From Thermodesulfobacteriota bacterium (lineage in GTDB: Bacteria > Desulfobacterota > DSM-4660 > Desulfatiglandales > Desulfatiglandaceae), in NCBI GenBank assembly GCA_028278625.1, contig JANQDY010000119.1, positions 1 to 18,273 of the forward strand: 18,273 nt of DNA, written 5' to 3'. A program made the translations under genes and the position numbers. Shown here one piece after another: positions 6,822-12,252 of the stretch (positions within the stretch are counted from its first letter, which is position 1; the number at the start of each line of letters is the position of its first letter). The notes beneath the pieces were generated by a model. That model saw nothing but the letters and a program-made list of their open reading frames with translations. It was not told the DNA's origin and searched no databases.

Positions 6822-6884
6822 GTGATGGCTCATGGGAAGGAAGGGTGTATCTGTCAGGGTGCAGGGGGCAGGGGATTTGGGTTA
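6822..6884 (+). repeat. Heptamer arrays, TGGCTCA and GGGTGCA classes
   Basis: TGGCTCA at 6826-6832, then GGGTGTA, TCTGTCA, GGGTGCA, GGGGGCA, GGGGATT, TGGGTTA at 6843-6884. The end of the array supplies the stop codon that terminates the truncated PIN gene on the minus strand. Confidence 0.85.
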
Positions 6885-7173
6885 TACCCTCGCGGCAGAT
6901 AGAATATCGGCCTTTGAAGGTTCATGCAGTTTTATAGGCAGCAGTCGGATATCCTCCAACACCTCATCCGCCGTATTTGAGCCCTTTCTGCGGAGCAAGC
7001 TATAATGGACCTCGCCGAGATTGATCCATGGCATATGCACCGAGGATCTTGATAGATCCCTTTTCACAAATATTCTTTTGATCACTTCACCAGCAGGTTC
7101 TTCCCCAAAAGTTCTATCAAAATGTGGTTGATGAAGAAACCGGTCTACTCGACAATGCATGGAGTTTGAACAT
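6882..7173 (-). pseudogene. Degenerate PIN-domain (VapC-type) toxin gene
   Basis: The middle of a PIN domain is clear: HMPWINLGEVHYSLLRRKG, with the conserved Glu of NLGEV, then DEVLEDIRLLPIKLHEPS. The C-terminal third, including the usual Asp pair of the YADAF-type motif, is missing because the frame ends in the heptamer array at 6843-6884 just after ILSAARV. At the 5' end the expected start ATG (7171-7173, two bases after the BrnA stop) reads MFKLHALSS in a different frame from the PIN body, so a one-base frameshift separates them; the usual first Asp is also not seen. Two lesions and absent catalytic residues make it inactive. The alternative start at 7160 gives a 92-codon frame. Confidence 0.72.
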
Positions 7174-7175
7174 CG

Positions 7176-7442
7176 TCAGCTACCGGTTCTTATGGCGGTT
7201 TCCTGCTTAACTCTCTCGTATAACCAGACCTTGATTAGGGCTCCGCGATCAACGCCGATCCTTTCTCTAATACGGTCTATTTCTCTAACGAGTTCTTCGG
7301 TCACGTCAAGTATAATTCGGACATTTTTTCCCGGCCGCGAAATCCTTGCTTGGGACATATCCAAAAGATCGTGAATATCTTCTCCATTGTCAAACCGCTC
7401 GTCAAATTCCTTGGTATCCTTAGCTTTTTTCTTCTGTTTCAT
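7176..7442 (-). CDS. brnA: BrnA antitoxin
   Basis: 88 residues: KAKDTKEFDERFDNGEDI (toxin-contacting N-terminus with the BrnA-type EFDERFD-GEDI pattern), RPGKNVRIILDVTEELV, and IGVDRGALIKVWLYERV, the ribbon-helix-helix that binds DNA. In the known brnTA system the antitoxin dimer neutralises BrnT and represses the operon. The start at 7442 overlaps the end of brnT by 23 nt, the usual arrangement. Two bases after its stop lies the start of the degenerate PIN gene, which is not a normal member of a brnTA operon. Confidence 0.9.
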   Translation of the reverse strand: MKQKKKAKDTKEFDERFDNGEDIHDLLDMSQARISRPGKNVRIILDVTEELVREIDRIRERIGVDRGALIKVWLYERVKQETAIRTGS

Positions 7443-7692
7443 ACAGTTCCCTTTCTTTTTTCCGGGACCGTCTGACGGAGATAATTCGGATCACGGAACG
7501 GCGATAGGTATAAATGGCGCTCCAAAGCTTATTCTCTAATTCCGCAATCAAAATATACCGGCTTTCAATCGGATAAGGCGCCTTGATGACAACGCGCTTT
7601 TCATCCTCCCAGAGGCGCCGTGCTGACTCGAAATCAATGTCGTGTTTTGCTGCGTTCGTCGTGCTTTTCTTGGGGTCCCACTCAAATTCCAT
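7420..7692 (-). CDS. brnT: BrnT toxin
   Basis: 90 residues starting MEFEWDPKKSTTNAAKHDIDFESA, the canonical BrnT N-terminus with conserved W-DP-K and KH. The C-terminal part YTYRRSVIRIISVRRSRKKERELYE carries the basic residues associated with ribonuclease activity in this RelE-like family. The frame is open further upstream to 7863 through repeat and relic DNA, but homology begins exactly at the ATG 7690-7692. No Shine-Dalgarno is visible; the -10 element ends only 6 nt upstream, suggesting a leaderless message. The toxin and BrnA form a complete module. Confidence 0.88.
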   Translation of the reverse strand: MEFEWDPKKSTTNAAKHDIDFESARRLWEDEKRVVIKAPYPIESRYILIAELENKLWSAIYTYRRSVIRIISVRRSRKKERELYETEEKS

Positions 7693-7698
7693 AATGAA

Positions 7699-7726
7699 AT
7701 TGTACAATAAAATACCATAATGGCAA
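7699..7726 (-). promoter_or_regulatory. brnTA promoter with palindromic -10 region
   Basis: On the minus strand, TTGCCA (7721-7726), a 16-nt spacer, and TACAAT (7699-7704). The -10 is embedded in the perfect palindrome ATTGTACAAT (7699-7708), a plausible BrnA operator. Only 6 nt separate the -10 from the brnT ATG. Confidence 0.6.
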
Positions 7727-7755
7727 CATATTTCATGCGATTTCCGATTAAGGAA

Positions 7756-7803
7756 GGGTGCAGTTGTCAGGGTGCAGGTGTTTTGGGTTATGCGGTTTTG
7801 GGA
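7756..7803 (+). repeat. Heptamer arrays, GGGTGCA and GGGTTAT classes
   Basis: GGGTGCA, GTTGTCA, GGGTGCA at 7756-7776, then degenerate GGGTTAT-type units to about 7803. The array ends a few bases before the relic of the ATPase gene start. Confidence 0.85.
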
Positions 7804-7807
7804 AAGA

Positions 7808-7872
7808 TATGCCGGGTGAGACCGTTTTTTGAGGTTGGCGAGCTGTTTCTGGAGAATGTACATGATCGTTTT
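7808..7872 (-). pseudogene. Relic of AAA_14/DUF4143 gene start
   Basis: About 60 bp nearly identical to the start region of the ATPase gene (6677-6748). On the minus strand it reads MYILQKQLANLKK versus MYIPQKQLANLKK in the intact gene, plus a few shared bases upstream of the ATG (7861-7863). A run of six rather than seven T's shifts the frame after codon 13. The rest of the gene is absent and the break lies at the heptamer array 7756-7803. The frame reads on through the array into brnT, which I regard as accidental. Confidence 0.8.
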
Positions 7873-7884
7873 TTTGATGGCGAA

Positions 7885-7942
7885 TAGCTGGTAGCCATGG
7901 CTGATGGGAAAGAAGGGCGCAGTTGTCAGGGTGTGGGGGGCT
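7885..7942 (+). repeat. Heptamer arrays, TGGCTGA and GGGTGCA classes
   Basis: TAGCTGG, TAGCCA, TGGCTGA, TGGGAAA at 7885-7911, then GGGCGCA, GTTGTCA, GGGTGTG, GGGGGCT at 7915-7942. It lies between the ATPase relic and the mazEF promoter. Confidence 0.8.
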
Positions 7943-7994
7943 GCACGTGATAAGCTTGTGAGTTGGCGGCTCTTTCATGGAGCCATGAAGTTGC

Positions 7995-8034
7995 TTGATT
8001 CTTATGATATTATTGTTTAAACTTGGTATAAACA
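7995..8034 (+). promoter_or_regulatory. Possible mazEF promoter and operator
   Basis: TTGATT (7995-8000), 17 nt, TAAACT (8018-8023). An inverted repeat TGTTTA...TAAACA (8014-8019 and 8029-8034) overlaps the -10 and could be the MazE operator. It lies about 25-60 nt upstream of mazE. Confidence 0.45.
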
Positions 8035-8058
8035 TTTTTTTGGAAGGAAGTGATTTGA

Positions 8059-8313
8059 ATGGCCGACGCAATTCTCGATATTAAGCATTGGGGCAACAGC
8101 CTTGGGGTAAGAATACCTGCTGTGGTTGCACGGGAGGCGAATTTGCGTGCCGATCAGCGTGTGCGTATTTCCGTCGATGGGGAACGCGTTGTAATAACGC
8201 CCGTAAAAAATGCTAAGCCCACCCTCAAACAGCGCCTTGCCTCATTCGATCCGGTGCGGCACGGAGGTGAGTCCATGGGGACATCCGAACACCTTGGGGC
8301 TGAACGGTGGTAG
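8059..8313 (+). CDS. mazE: MazE/PemI-type antitoxin (AbrB-like swapped-hairpin DNA binding)
   Basis: 84 residues: DIKHWGNSLGVRIPAVVAREANLRADQRVRISVDGERVVITPV is the MazE AbrB-fold domain, with the W-GNSLGVRIP motif. The C-terminal tail (about 50-84) carries PTLKQRLASFDPVRHGGE, typical of MazE tails that occupy the toxin's active site. GGAAGGAAG lies upstream of the ATG. The last bases overlap the toxin's GTG by 7 nt. Confidence 0.93.
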   Translation: MADAILDIKHWGNSLGVRIPAVVAREANLRADQRVRISVDGERVVITPVKNAKPTLKQRLASFDPVRHGGESMGTSEHLGAERW

Positions 8314-8690
8314 TTGGAAAAGCACGAAAGGAATGGGTGCCAAGCCGTCAGGAAATCATTTGGATTGATTGTAGCCCACAGGCAGGACGTGAGATGCGAG
8401 ATATGCATCCGTTCCTGGTTTTGTCACCGCGCATTTTCAATGATCGTACCTCGCTGGTCATAGGATTACCTATGACGACCGCGGAGTACAATGCAGACAA
8501 TCCTTTTGCCGTTGCAGTTGGCCAGACCGAAAAGTCAAGAACGCATAAGACCAGTTATGTGCTATGTCACCAGCCAAAATCTTTTGATTGGCGTGTTCGG
8601 GGTGCCAAATCCCATCCGCTGAAGCGGTTGAGTCATGCGCGTTTTTCTGAGGTTTGCGCAGTTCTGAACCAAATTGTGAAATTATCTTGA
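8307..8690 (+). CDS. mazF: MazF/PemK-type mRNA interferase
   Basis: 127 residues. WVPSRQEIIWIDCSPQAGREM and HPFLVLSPRIFNDRTSLVIGLPMTT are the MazF core strands with the conserved PQAG-E and P-LVLSP motifs. SYVLCHQPKSFDWRVRGAK is the later strand/loop, followed by the C-terminal helix. It cleaves single-stranded RNA at short sequence motifs. No in-frame ATG precedes the domain, so the GTG at 8307 inside the mazE stop region is used, with GGGG upstream, consistent with coupled translation. Length and motifs look intact. Confidence 0.93.
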   Translation: MVVGKARKEWVPSRQEIIWIDCSPQAGREMRDMHPFLVLSPRIFNDRTSLVIGLPMTTAEYNADNPFAVAVGQTEKSRTHKTSYVLCHQPKSFDWRVRGAKSHPLKRLSHARFSEVCAVLNQIVKLS

Positions 8691-8740
8691 AATGAACTGA
8701 ATTTTGGTGATAGCTCATTGTCGGAAAAGGGCAAGCAAGC

Positions 8741-8850
8741 TGGGAAAGGGACATTGACAACATCATACCTGCTACAGATCATCAAAGGCCTCTTCATCCT
8801 CAGGGCTGTTCCACTCTTCACGGTAAAGAATATTTCGCATAATTCGTATT
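8741..8850 (-). pseudogene. Relic of a second MazEF-type module (antitoxin tail and toxin start)
   Basis: On the minus strand a frame reads MRNILYREEWNSPEDEEAFDDL and stops at TAG 8772-8774. The EEWNSPEDEEAFDDL ending is typical of AbrB-type antitoxins. Overlapping it, an ATG at 8780-8782 starts MICSRYDVVNVPFP, the start pattern of MazF/PemK toxins (RYDVV-VPFP), after which similarity ends near 8741. Both gene bodies are lost: the antitoxin lacks its N-terminus and the toxin nearly everything after strand 1. The upstream side approaches the heptamer arrays at 8887. It is oriented against the intact mazEF. Confidence 0.6.
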
Positions 8851-8886
8851 ATCAACGGAAAGAGAGCTGGTGTTGATGGTTGGTAA

Positions 8887-9001
8887 GGGTGCAGCTGTCA
8901 GGGTGCGGGGGGGCAGGGGTTTGGCGCCTGGTTCTGGATGCTTGGTGCTGGACACTGCTGGGTTTTAGGGCAAGATTCATGGGTAATGGGAACGGGTGAC
9001 C
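8887..9001 (+). repeat. Heptamer arrays, GGGTGCA, GGTGCTG and GGGTAAT classes
   Basis: GGGTGCA, GCTGTCA, GGGTGCG and a G-rich unit at 8887-8920. GGCGCCT, GGTTCTG, GATGCTT, GGTGCTG, GACACTG at 8923-8957. GGGTAAT, GGGAACG, GGTGACC at 8981-9001. Three classes lie in series directly upstream of the S41 gene. Confidence 0.75.
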
Positions 9002-9020
9002 GGTTTTGGGTGGTTCCTTC

Positions 9021-10217
9021 ATGATTATGTTTGAGAGACGACCAAAGTTTAGTTGGGTCTTATTGATCTGGCTTCTTTTTGGTATTTCTGCGTGTGGGAC
9101 GACCGGAACTCGGGGAACACCTGAAAATTATGATCACCTGGCCCGGTTCGACAGGGCGGCTGAAGTTGTTTTCAAAGATTATGTTGATCCTGTTTCGGCT
9201 CAGAGACTGACGGACTGGTCTTTTGACGGCGTTAAAAGGTATTTTTCAACGGCGGGTTTAAATAGAGATGAAGCTGGCCGTAATTCAAGCGGAGGGACGC
9301 CGTTTGGTGAGAATGTCGAAAAGAGTCATGATTTAAAGGATGTACAATCGAATTTCAGGGCTCTTTACAGTGAATCGACACGGAATTTATGGGTTTTTTC
9401 ATCACGTGATTTTGTTGATGCAGGCATTAAAGGCATCATTTCAAATTTGGATTCTCAGTGTTCGCTTCTTTCTCCTGATGAATTTAGAAAGTTGAAAGGT
9501 GATGTTTCCGGAAGAGGAATTGAAAAGCTTGGTGATGATGAAGACTTTCGCGGCGCTATTCCCAACAAGCGTGTTCATGCGGTGATGCTGCGCTCAGGCG
9601 TTGGGTATGTGCGGATTGGGAGTTTCAATGAGAACACGGCATCCAATCTTGAAGCGGCCTTGGCCGGCTTGGAGGCCGAATACGGGCCATTAAGGGGGCT
9701 GATTCTTGATTTGCGCGACAATCGGGGTGGATTGCTGAGCGAGGCGATTTTCGTATCCGACCTCTTCCTGGAGAGGGGTGTTATTGTCTCCGTAAAAGGG
9801 AGGATAAAGCGGAACAGCGGGGAGTTCAGGGCTTATCCTGATGCAGTCAGCCGATCGTATCCCATTGTCGTCCTGATGAATCGTAATAGTGCCAGCGGGG
9901 CTGAGATTGTGGCAAGTGCCTTACGGGAAAACAACTGGGCCATTGTTTTGGGAGAGGCTTCCTTCGGGAAAGGGTCCGTACAGGCGGTTGAAGAGATAGG
10001 AGGGGGCTACGCAATTAAAATTACCATTGCCAGGTACTACACGCCCAACGGTCATCTGATTGAAGGACGCGGGATTGCTCCTGACGTTCATATTAGTGAG
10101 GAGGCTGTTGGGATTGCCCTTTTGGCCATTGAAAGGGCCGATTCAGCTGATTTCGACGATTTGTTGGAGGCTGTAAAGGGCGTTTTGAGAGAGAAGGGGA
10201 TGGCTGATGGCTCATAG
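9021..10217 (+). CDS. S41 (C-terminal processing) peptidase lipoprotein, PDZ-less
   Basis: 398 residues from the ATG at 9021, preferred over a TTG at 9006. A lipoprotein signal (FSWVLLIWLLFGISAC) places the lipidated Cys at residue 25. The S41 core is present: VGYVRIGSFNE, LILDLRDNRGG, NSASGAEI with the catalytic Ser at about 292, and SFGKGSVQ with Lys at about 317. The 25-residue spacing equals that in E. coli Tsp (Ser430/Lys455). The LSPDEFRKLKGDVSGRGI segment, which in CtpA-type enzymes leads into the PDZ domain, is followed after about 20 residues by the catalytic core, so the PDZ domain is missing. It should act in the periplasm on envelope or exported substrates. The final residues MADGS and the stop are encoded by TGGCTGA/TGGCTCA/TAGCTGA units. 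Confidence 0.88.
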   Translation: MIMFERRPKFSWVLLIWLLFGISACGTTGTRGTPENYDHLARFDRAAEVVFKDYVDPVSAQRLTDWSFDGVKRYFSTAGLNRDEAGRNSSGGTPFGENVEKSHDLKDVQSNFRALYSESTRNLWVFSSRDFVDAGIKGIISNLDSQCSLLSPDEFRKLKGDVSGRGIEKLGDDEDFRGAIPNKRVHAVMLRSGVGYVRIGSFNENTASNLEAALAGLEAEYGPLRGLILDLRDNRGGLLSEAIFVSDLFLERGVIVSVKGRIKRNSGEFRAYPDAVSRSYPIVVLMNRNSASGAEIVASALRENNWAIVLGEASFGKGSVQAVEEIGGGYAIKITIARYYTPNGHLIEGRGIAPDVHISEEAVGIALLAIERADSADFDDLLEAVKGVLREKGMADGS

Positions 10218-10260
10218 CTGATGGCTCATGGTGGGACAAGGGTGCAGTTGTCAGGGTGCA
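10201..10260 (+). repeat. Heptamer arrays, TGGCTGA and GGGTGCA classes, overlapping a stop codon
   Basis: TGGCTGA, TGGCTCA, TAGCTGA, TGGCTCA at 10201-10228; GGGTGCA, GTTGTCA, GGGTGCA at 10240-10260. The S41 stop TAG is in the third unit. The GGGTGCA series is interrupted after its third unit by the palindromic element and resumes at 10421. Confidence 0.88.
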
Positions 10261-10263
10261 AGG

Positions 10264-10420
10264 CAATGCTGCTAACTTAAGCTCCGAATGTATTCATCGC
10301 CACAAACGGGCGTCATTCCGGGCTTGACCCGGAATCCAGTTTTTTTAAATAGTTCTGGACCCCGGCTTTCGCCGGGGTGACGGCATGGTTAATGGGATTT
10401 CGCTTAAGTTAATGACATTG
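10264..10420. mobile_element. Small palindromic MITE-like element with nested hairpins
   Basis: 157 bp. The outer ends are inverted repeats: CAATG, 4 nt, TAACTTAAGC (10264-10282), and the reverse complement at 10402-10420. Inside, 10311-10382 is a nested palindrome with CGTCA/TGACG ends, hairpin one ATTCCGGG/CCCGGAAT (10315-10335), hairpin two CCCCGGC/GCCGGGG (10360-10377) and CCAG/CTGG pairing between them. The ATTCC-N-GGAAT hairpin resembles the Neisseria dRS3-type repeat in form. It splits a GGGTGCA-class array, with GGGTGCAAGG on the left and GGGTGCAGGG on the right as a possible 9-10 bp target duplication. No coding capacity. Confidence 0.7.
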
Positions 10421-10520
10421 GGGTGCAGGGGGCAGGGGAAGTGTGGCTGATGGCTCATAGGCGATAGCTCATGGTTCATGGAGGATAGGTGACGGGCAAT
10501 GGGTAGTTTGGTGTAGGGGA
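10421..10520 (+). repeat. Heptamer arrays, GGGTGCA, TGGCTGA and GGGTGAC/GGGCAAT classes
   Basis: GGGTGCA, GGGGGCA at 10421-10434. TGGCTGA, TGGCTCA, TAGGCGA, TAGCTCA, TGGTTCA, TGGAGGA at 10444-10485. TAGGTGA, CGGGCAA, TGGGTAG and looser units to about 10520. It ends shortly before the IVP 3' relic. Confidence 0.85.
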
Positions 10521-10530
10521 AACAGGTAGA

Positions 10531-10686
10531 AGAGCATTTTGTGGAGTCAAACCACATAAATTGAAAGTCTCGCTTAAGGAGTTACGAGAAACTCGAATTT
10601 GGCTGCTTATCATTGTCCGAGCTGGTTTAGTAAAACCAGCATCGAAGCTCAAATCTTTGATTGACGAAAACAACCAGTTGATTTGA
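10531..10686 (+). pseudogene. Four-helix-bundle (IVP/S23) gene, 3' fragment
   Basis: A frame from 10558 to TGA 10684-10686 reads KLKVSLKELRETRIWLLIIVRAGLV and then KPASKLKSLIDENNQLI, the helix 3-4 region of four-helix-bundle proteins (KELRET-WL...LI-EN-QLI pattern). About ten residues upstream (ESNH) match in a different frame, indicating a further frameshift. The 5' two thirds are missing and the truncation faces the heptamer arrays ending at about 10520. It is less similar to the intact gene at 3759 than the 112-195 fragment is, so it derives from another family member. Confidence 0.68.
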
Positions 10687-10714
10687 ACTGATGAACCGGC
10701 GGGTGAGACCAGAT

Positions 10715-10987
10715 TCACTTATATAGCTGAGCATGTGTACCGATTCTGGTTAATCTCAGAATATCGTCATCGATACAGTATATGACCAGGCTATCTCCAC
10801 CAACGTGGAATTCCCTAAAACCTGAATAATTGCCTATTAGGCTGTGGTCCCTGGCTTCTGGAGGGAGCGGCTTTTCATCTAATAGTAAAGACACATAATT
10901 AACATATCGTTCATACTGTTGGTCAGTGATTCTGAGCTTTTGATAGTCCTTTTTGAACGTCTTGGTTCTGAACAATTTCATAGCCAT
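10715..10987 (-). CDS. YafQ/RelE-family mRNA interferase toxin
   Basis: 90 residues. FRTKTFKKDYQKL is the YafQ start, followed by LPPEARDHSLIGNYSGFREFHVGGDSLVIYCIDDDILRLTRIGTHAQLY. The histidines of DHSL, EFHV and GTHAQL and the Asp of the GD-LVIY segment match the YafQ catalytic pattern (ribosome-dependent mRNA cleavage). The start at 10987 follows the antitoxin stop by two bases, with AAGGA about 6 nt upstream. An ATG two codons later is also possible. Confidence 0.9.
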   Translation of the reverse strand: MAMKLFRTKTFKKDYQKLRITDQQYERYVNYVSLLLDEKPLPPEARDHSLIGNYSGFREFHVGGDSLVIYCIDDDILRLTRIGTHAQLYK

Positions 10988-10989
10988 AG

Positions 10990-11226
10990 CTATTCCTTAA
11001 GATCATCCAAGGTAGCAAATTCGCCATCCAATTCTTCCGCTTGTTTCATTGCCTTCAACGTCACATCATTGGGGAGTTTTAGTTCGAATGGAATCCCTTT
11101 TTTTGAAACGATCATGCTGTTAAAAATATTGACCGCTTGAGAATAAGACAAGCCTAGGTATTTCAATATTTCTTTGGCCTGAGTATAATTATCGTGGTCG
11201 ACTCTTATGGTCGTCTGCGTTTTCAT
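10990..11226 (-). CDS. RelB/DinJ-family antitoxin
   Basis: 78 residues: MKTQTTIRVDHDNYTQAKEILKYLGLSYSQAVNIFNSMIV is the ribbon-helix-helix dimerisation and DNA-binding region, and KGIPFELKLPNDVTLKAMKQAEE is the DinJ-type linker and toxin-binding helix. GAGGAGG lies upstream of the ATG at 11226. The gene is immediately followed by the YafQ-like toxin gene. It should repress the promoter at 11262-11290. Confidence 0.9.
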   Translation of the reverse strand: MKTQTTIRVDHDNYTQAKEILKYLGLSYSQAVNIFNSMIVSKKGIPFELKLPNDVTLKAMKQAEELDGEFATLDDLKE

Positions 11227-11261
11227 ACCTCTACCTCCTCAAAACGAATGATAATATCTAA

Positions 11262-11290
11262 AACATATCCCAAATGGGATACAATGTAAA
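11262..11290 (-). promoter_or_regulatory. Promoter and operator of the RelB/YafQ-like pair
   Basis: On the minus strand, TTTACA (11285-11290), a 17-nt spacer, and TATGTT (11262-11267). The palindrome ATCCCA-AA-TGGGAT (11267-11280) fills the spacer and touches the -10, a well-placed operator for a ribbon-helix-helix repressor. The antitoxin ATG is about 36 nt downstream. Confidence 0.65.
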
Positions 11291-11335
11291 TATGGAAAAC
11301 GCTCTGCACGCTTCGTTTTGCCAATAAGAAATGCT

Positions 11336-11408
11336 GGGTAATGGGTGGCGGGAAAAGGGTGCAGATTGGCTCATGGCTGATGGTTCATGGCTCATGGCTG
11401 ATGGATGA
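11336..11408 (+). repeat. Heptamer arrays, GGGTAAT, GGGTGCA and TGGCTCA classes
   Basis: GGGTAAT, GGGTGGC, GGGAAAA, GGGTGCA at 11336-11363, a 3-nt slip, then TGGCTCA, TGGCTGA, TGGTTCA, TGGCTCA, TGGCTGA, TGGATGA to 11408. It forms the leader region of the EPS operon. Confidence 0.9.
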
Positions 11409-11430
11409 ATAGGCATAGCTGTTTATTCAT
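11405..11430. promoter_or_regulatory. Inverted repeat in the leader of the EPS operon
   Basis: ATGAATA (11405-11411) and TATTCAT (11424-11430) are perfect 7-bp arms around a 12-nt spacer, 33 nt upstream of the CpsB-type ATG. It could be an operator or leader hairpin. No clear -35/-10 pair was found next to it. Confidence 0.35.
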
Positions 11431-11463
11431 TGCTCAAAGGCTGCAGAAGATGTATGAAGAAGT

Positions 11464-12252
11464 ATGATTGACTTACACGCGCATATCCTTCCGGCCCTTG
11501 ATGATGGGCCGAAGAAGTTGGCGGAATCTCTCGATATGGCTCAGGCTTATGTGAGGGCGGGGTATTCGAGGGTGGTGGCCACGCCCCACTGGGTGGCGGG
11601 GAGTGCCTGGCAGCCGCCGGCCAAGAAGGTTTTGAAATGGATTGACGGTTTTCGCCAGGCGCTTGCGGACCGCGGGATGGGTTTGGAAGTGGCCCAGGGG
11701 ATGGAAGTCGCCATGACATTGGGAGTTTCCCAACTCATTCAAACAGGTGATGTACTGACCATCAACGGGGGAAACTATGTCCTCCTGGAGCCGCCATTTC
11801 AACAGTTGCCAATGGGATGGGAGCAGATTGTTTTTGAAATATCAGCCGCGGACCATCGGGTTTTGCTGGCGCACCCGGAACGATGCAGCCACATGATGAG
11901 AGAATCCGGGCTTATTGAGAAAATGGTGGAAATGGGCGCCGGAATACAGGTGAACTGCAAAAGCCTTCAGGGACGTTACGGGGAGGAAATTCAGAATACT
12001 GCGTGGAATTTTCTGGAGAAGGGTTTTGTCCATTGTCTTGCAACCGATGGGCATTCAATCAAGGATGTCGATGTTGAAAGGCTGAAGCGGTTGAGAAGGG
12101 GGCTCACCGAGCGTTTGGGGGATGAAAGGACAAGGCTGCTCCTTGAGGAGAACCCAAAGCACGTATGGAACGGTTCGCCTCTCGAAAGAGTCTCTCCTCT
12201 GAAAACACCTTCAAAGAAAAAAACGCGGAGAAGATGGTTTAAATGGCGTTAA
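11464..12252 (+). CDS. CpsB/CapC-family (PHP) protein tyrosine phosphatase
   Basis: 262 residues. Metal-binding PHP motifs in order: DLHAH (H5, H7), ALDDGP (D13, D14), ATPH (H42), GMEV (E81), LAHPER (H137) and ATDGHS (D195, H197), the pattern of the manganese-dependent CpsB/CapC/YwqE tyrosine phosphatases. It should dephosphorylate the tyrosine-rich tail of the Wzc-like kinase encoded two genes downstream and so control EPS polymerisation. The C-terminus after about residue 240 is very basic (KTPSKKKTRRRWFKWR), which may contact membrane or phosphate. The start is the ATG at 11464 with GAAGAAG upstream. The last 10 nt overlap the next gene. Confidence 0.93.
   Translation: MIDLHAHILPALDDGPKKLAESLDMAQAYVRAGYSRVVATPHWVAGSAWQPPAKKVLKWIDGFRQALADRGMGLEVAQGMEVAMTLGVSQLIQTGDVLTINGGNYVLLEPPFQQLPMGWEQIVFEISAADHRVLLAHPERCSHMMRESGLIEKMVEMGAGIQVNCKSLQGRYGEEIQNTAWNFLEKGFVHCLATDGHSIKDVDVERLKRLRRGLTERLGDERTRLLLEENPKHVWNGSPLERVSPLKTPSKKKTRRRWFKWR

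Noticed and set aside
7420..7863. A 147-codon fusion of the ATPase start with BrnT
   Set aside because: The frame passes through heptamer repeat sequence; BrnT similarity begins exactly at the ATG 7690-7692 with its own promoter.
10345..10557. Minus-strand 70-codon frame
   Set aside because: It lies across the palindromic element and heptamer arrays and has no protein-like features.
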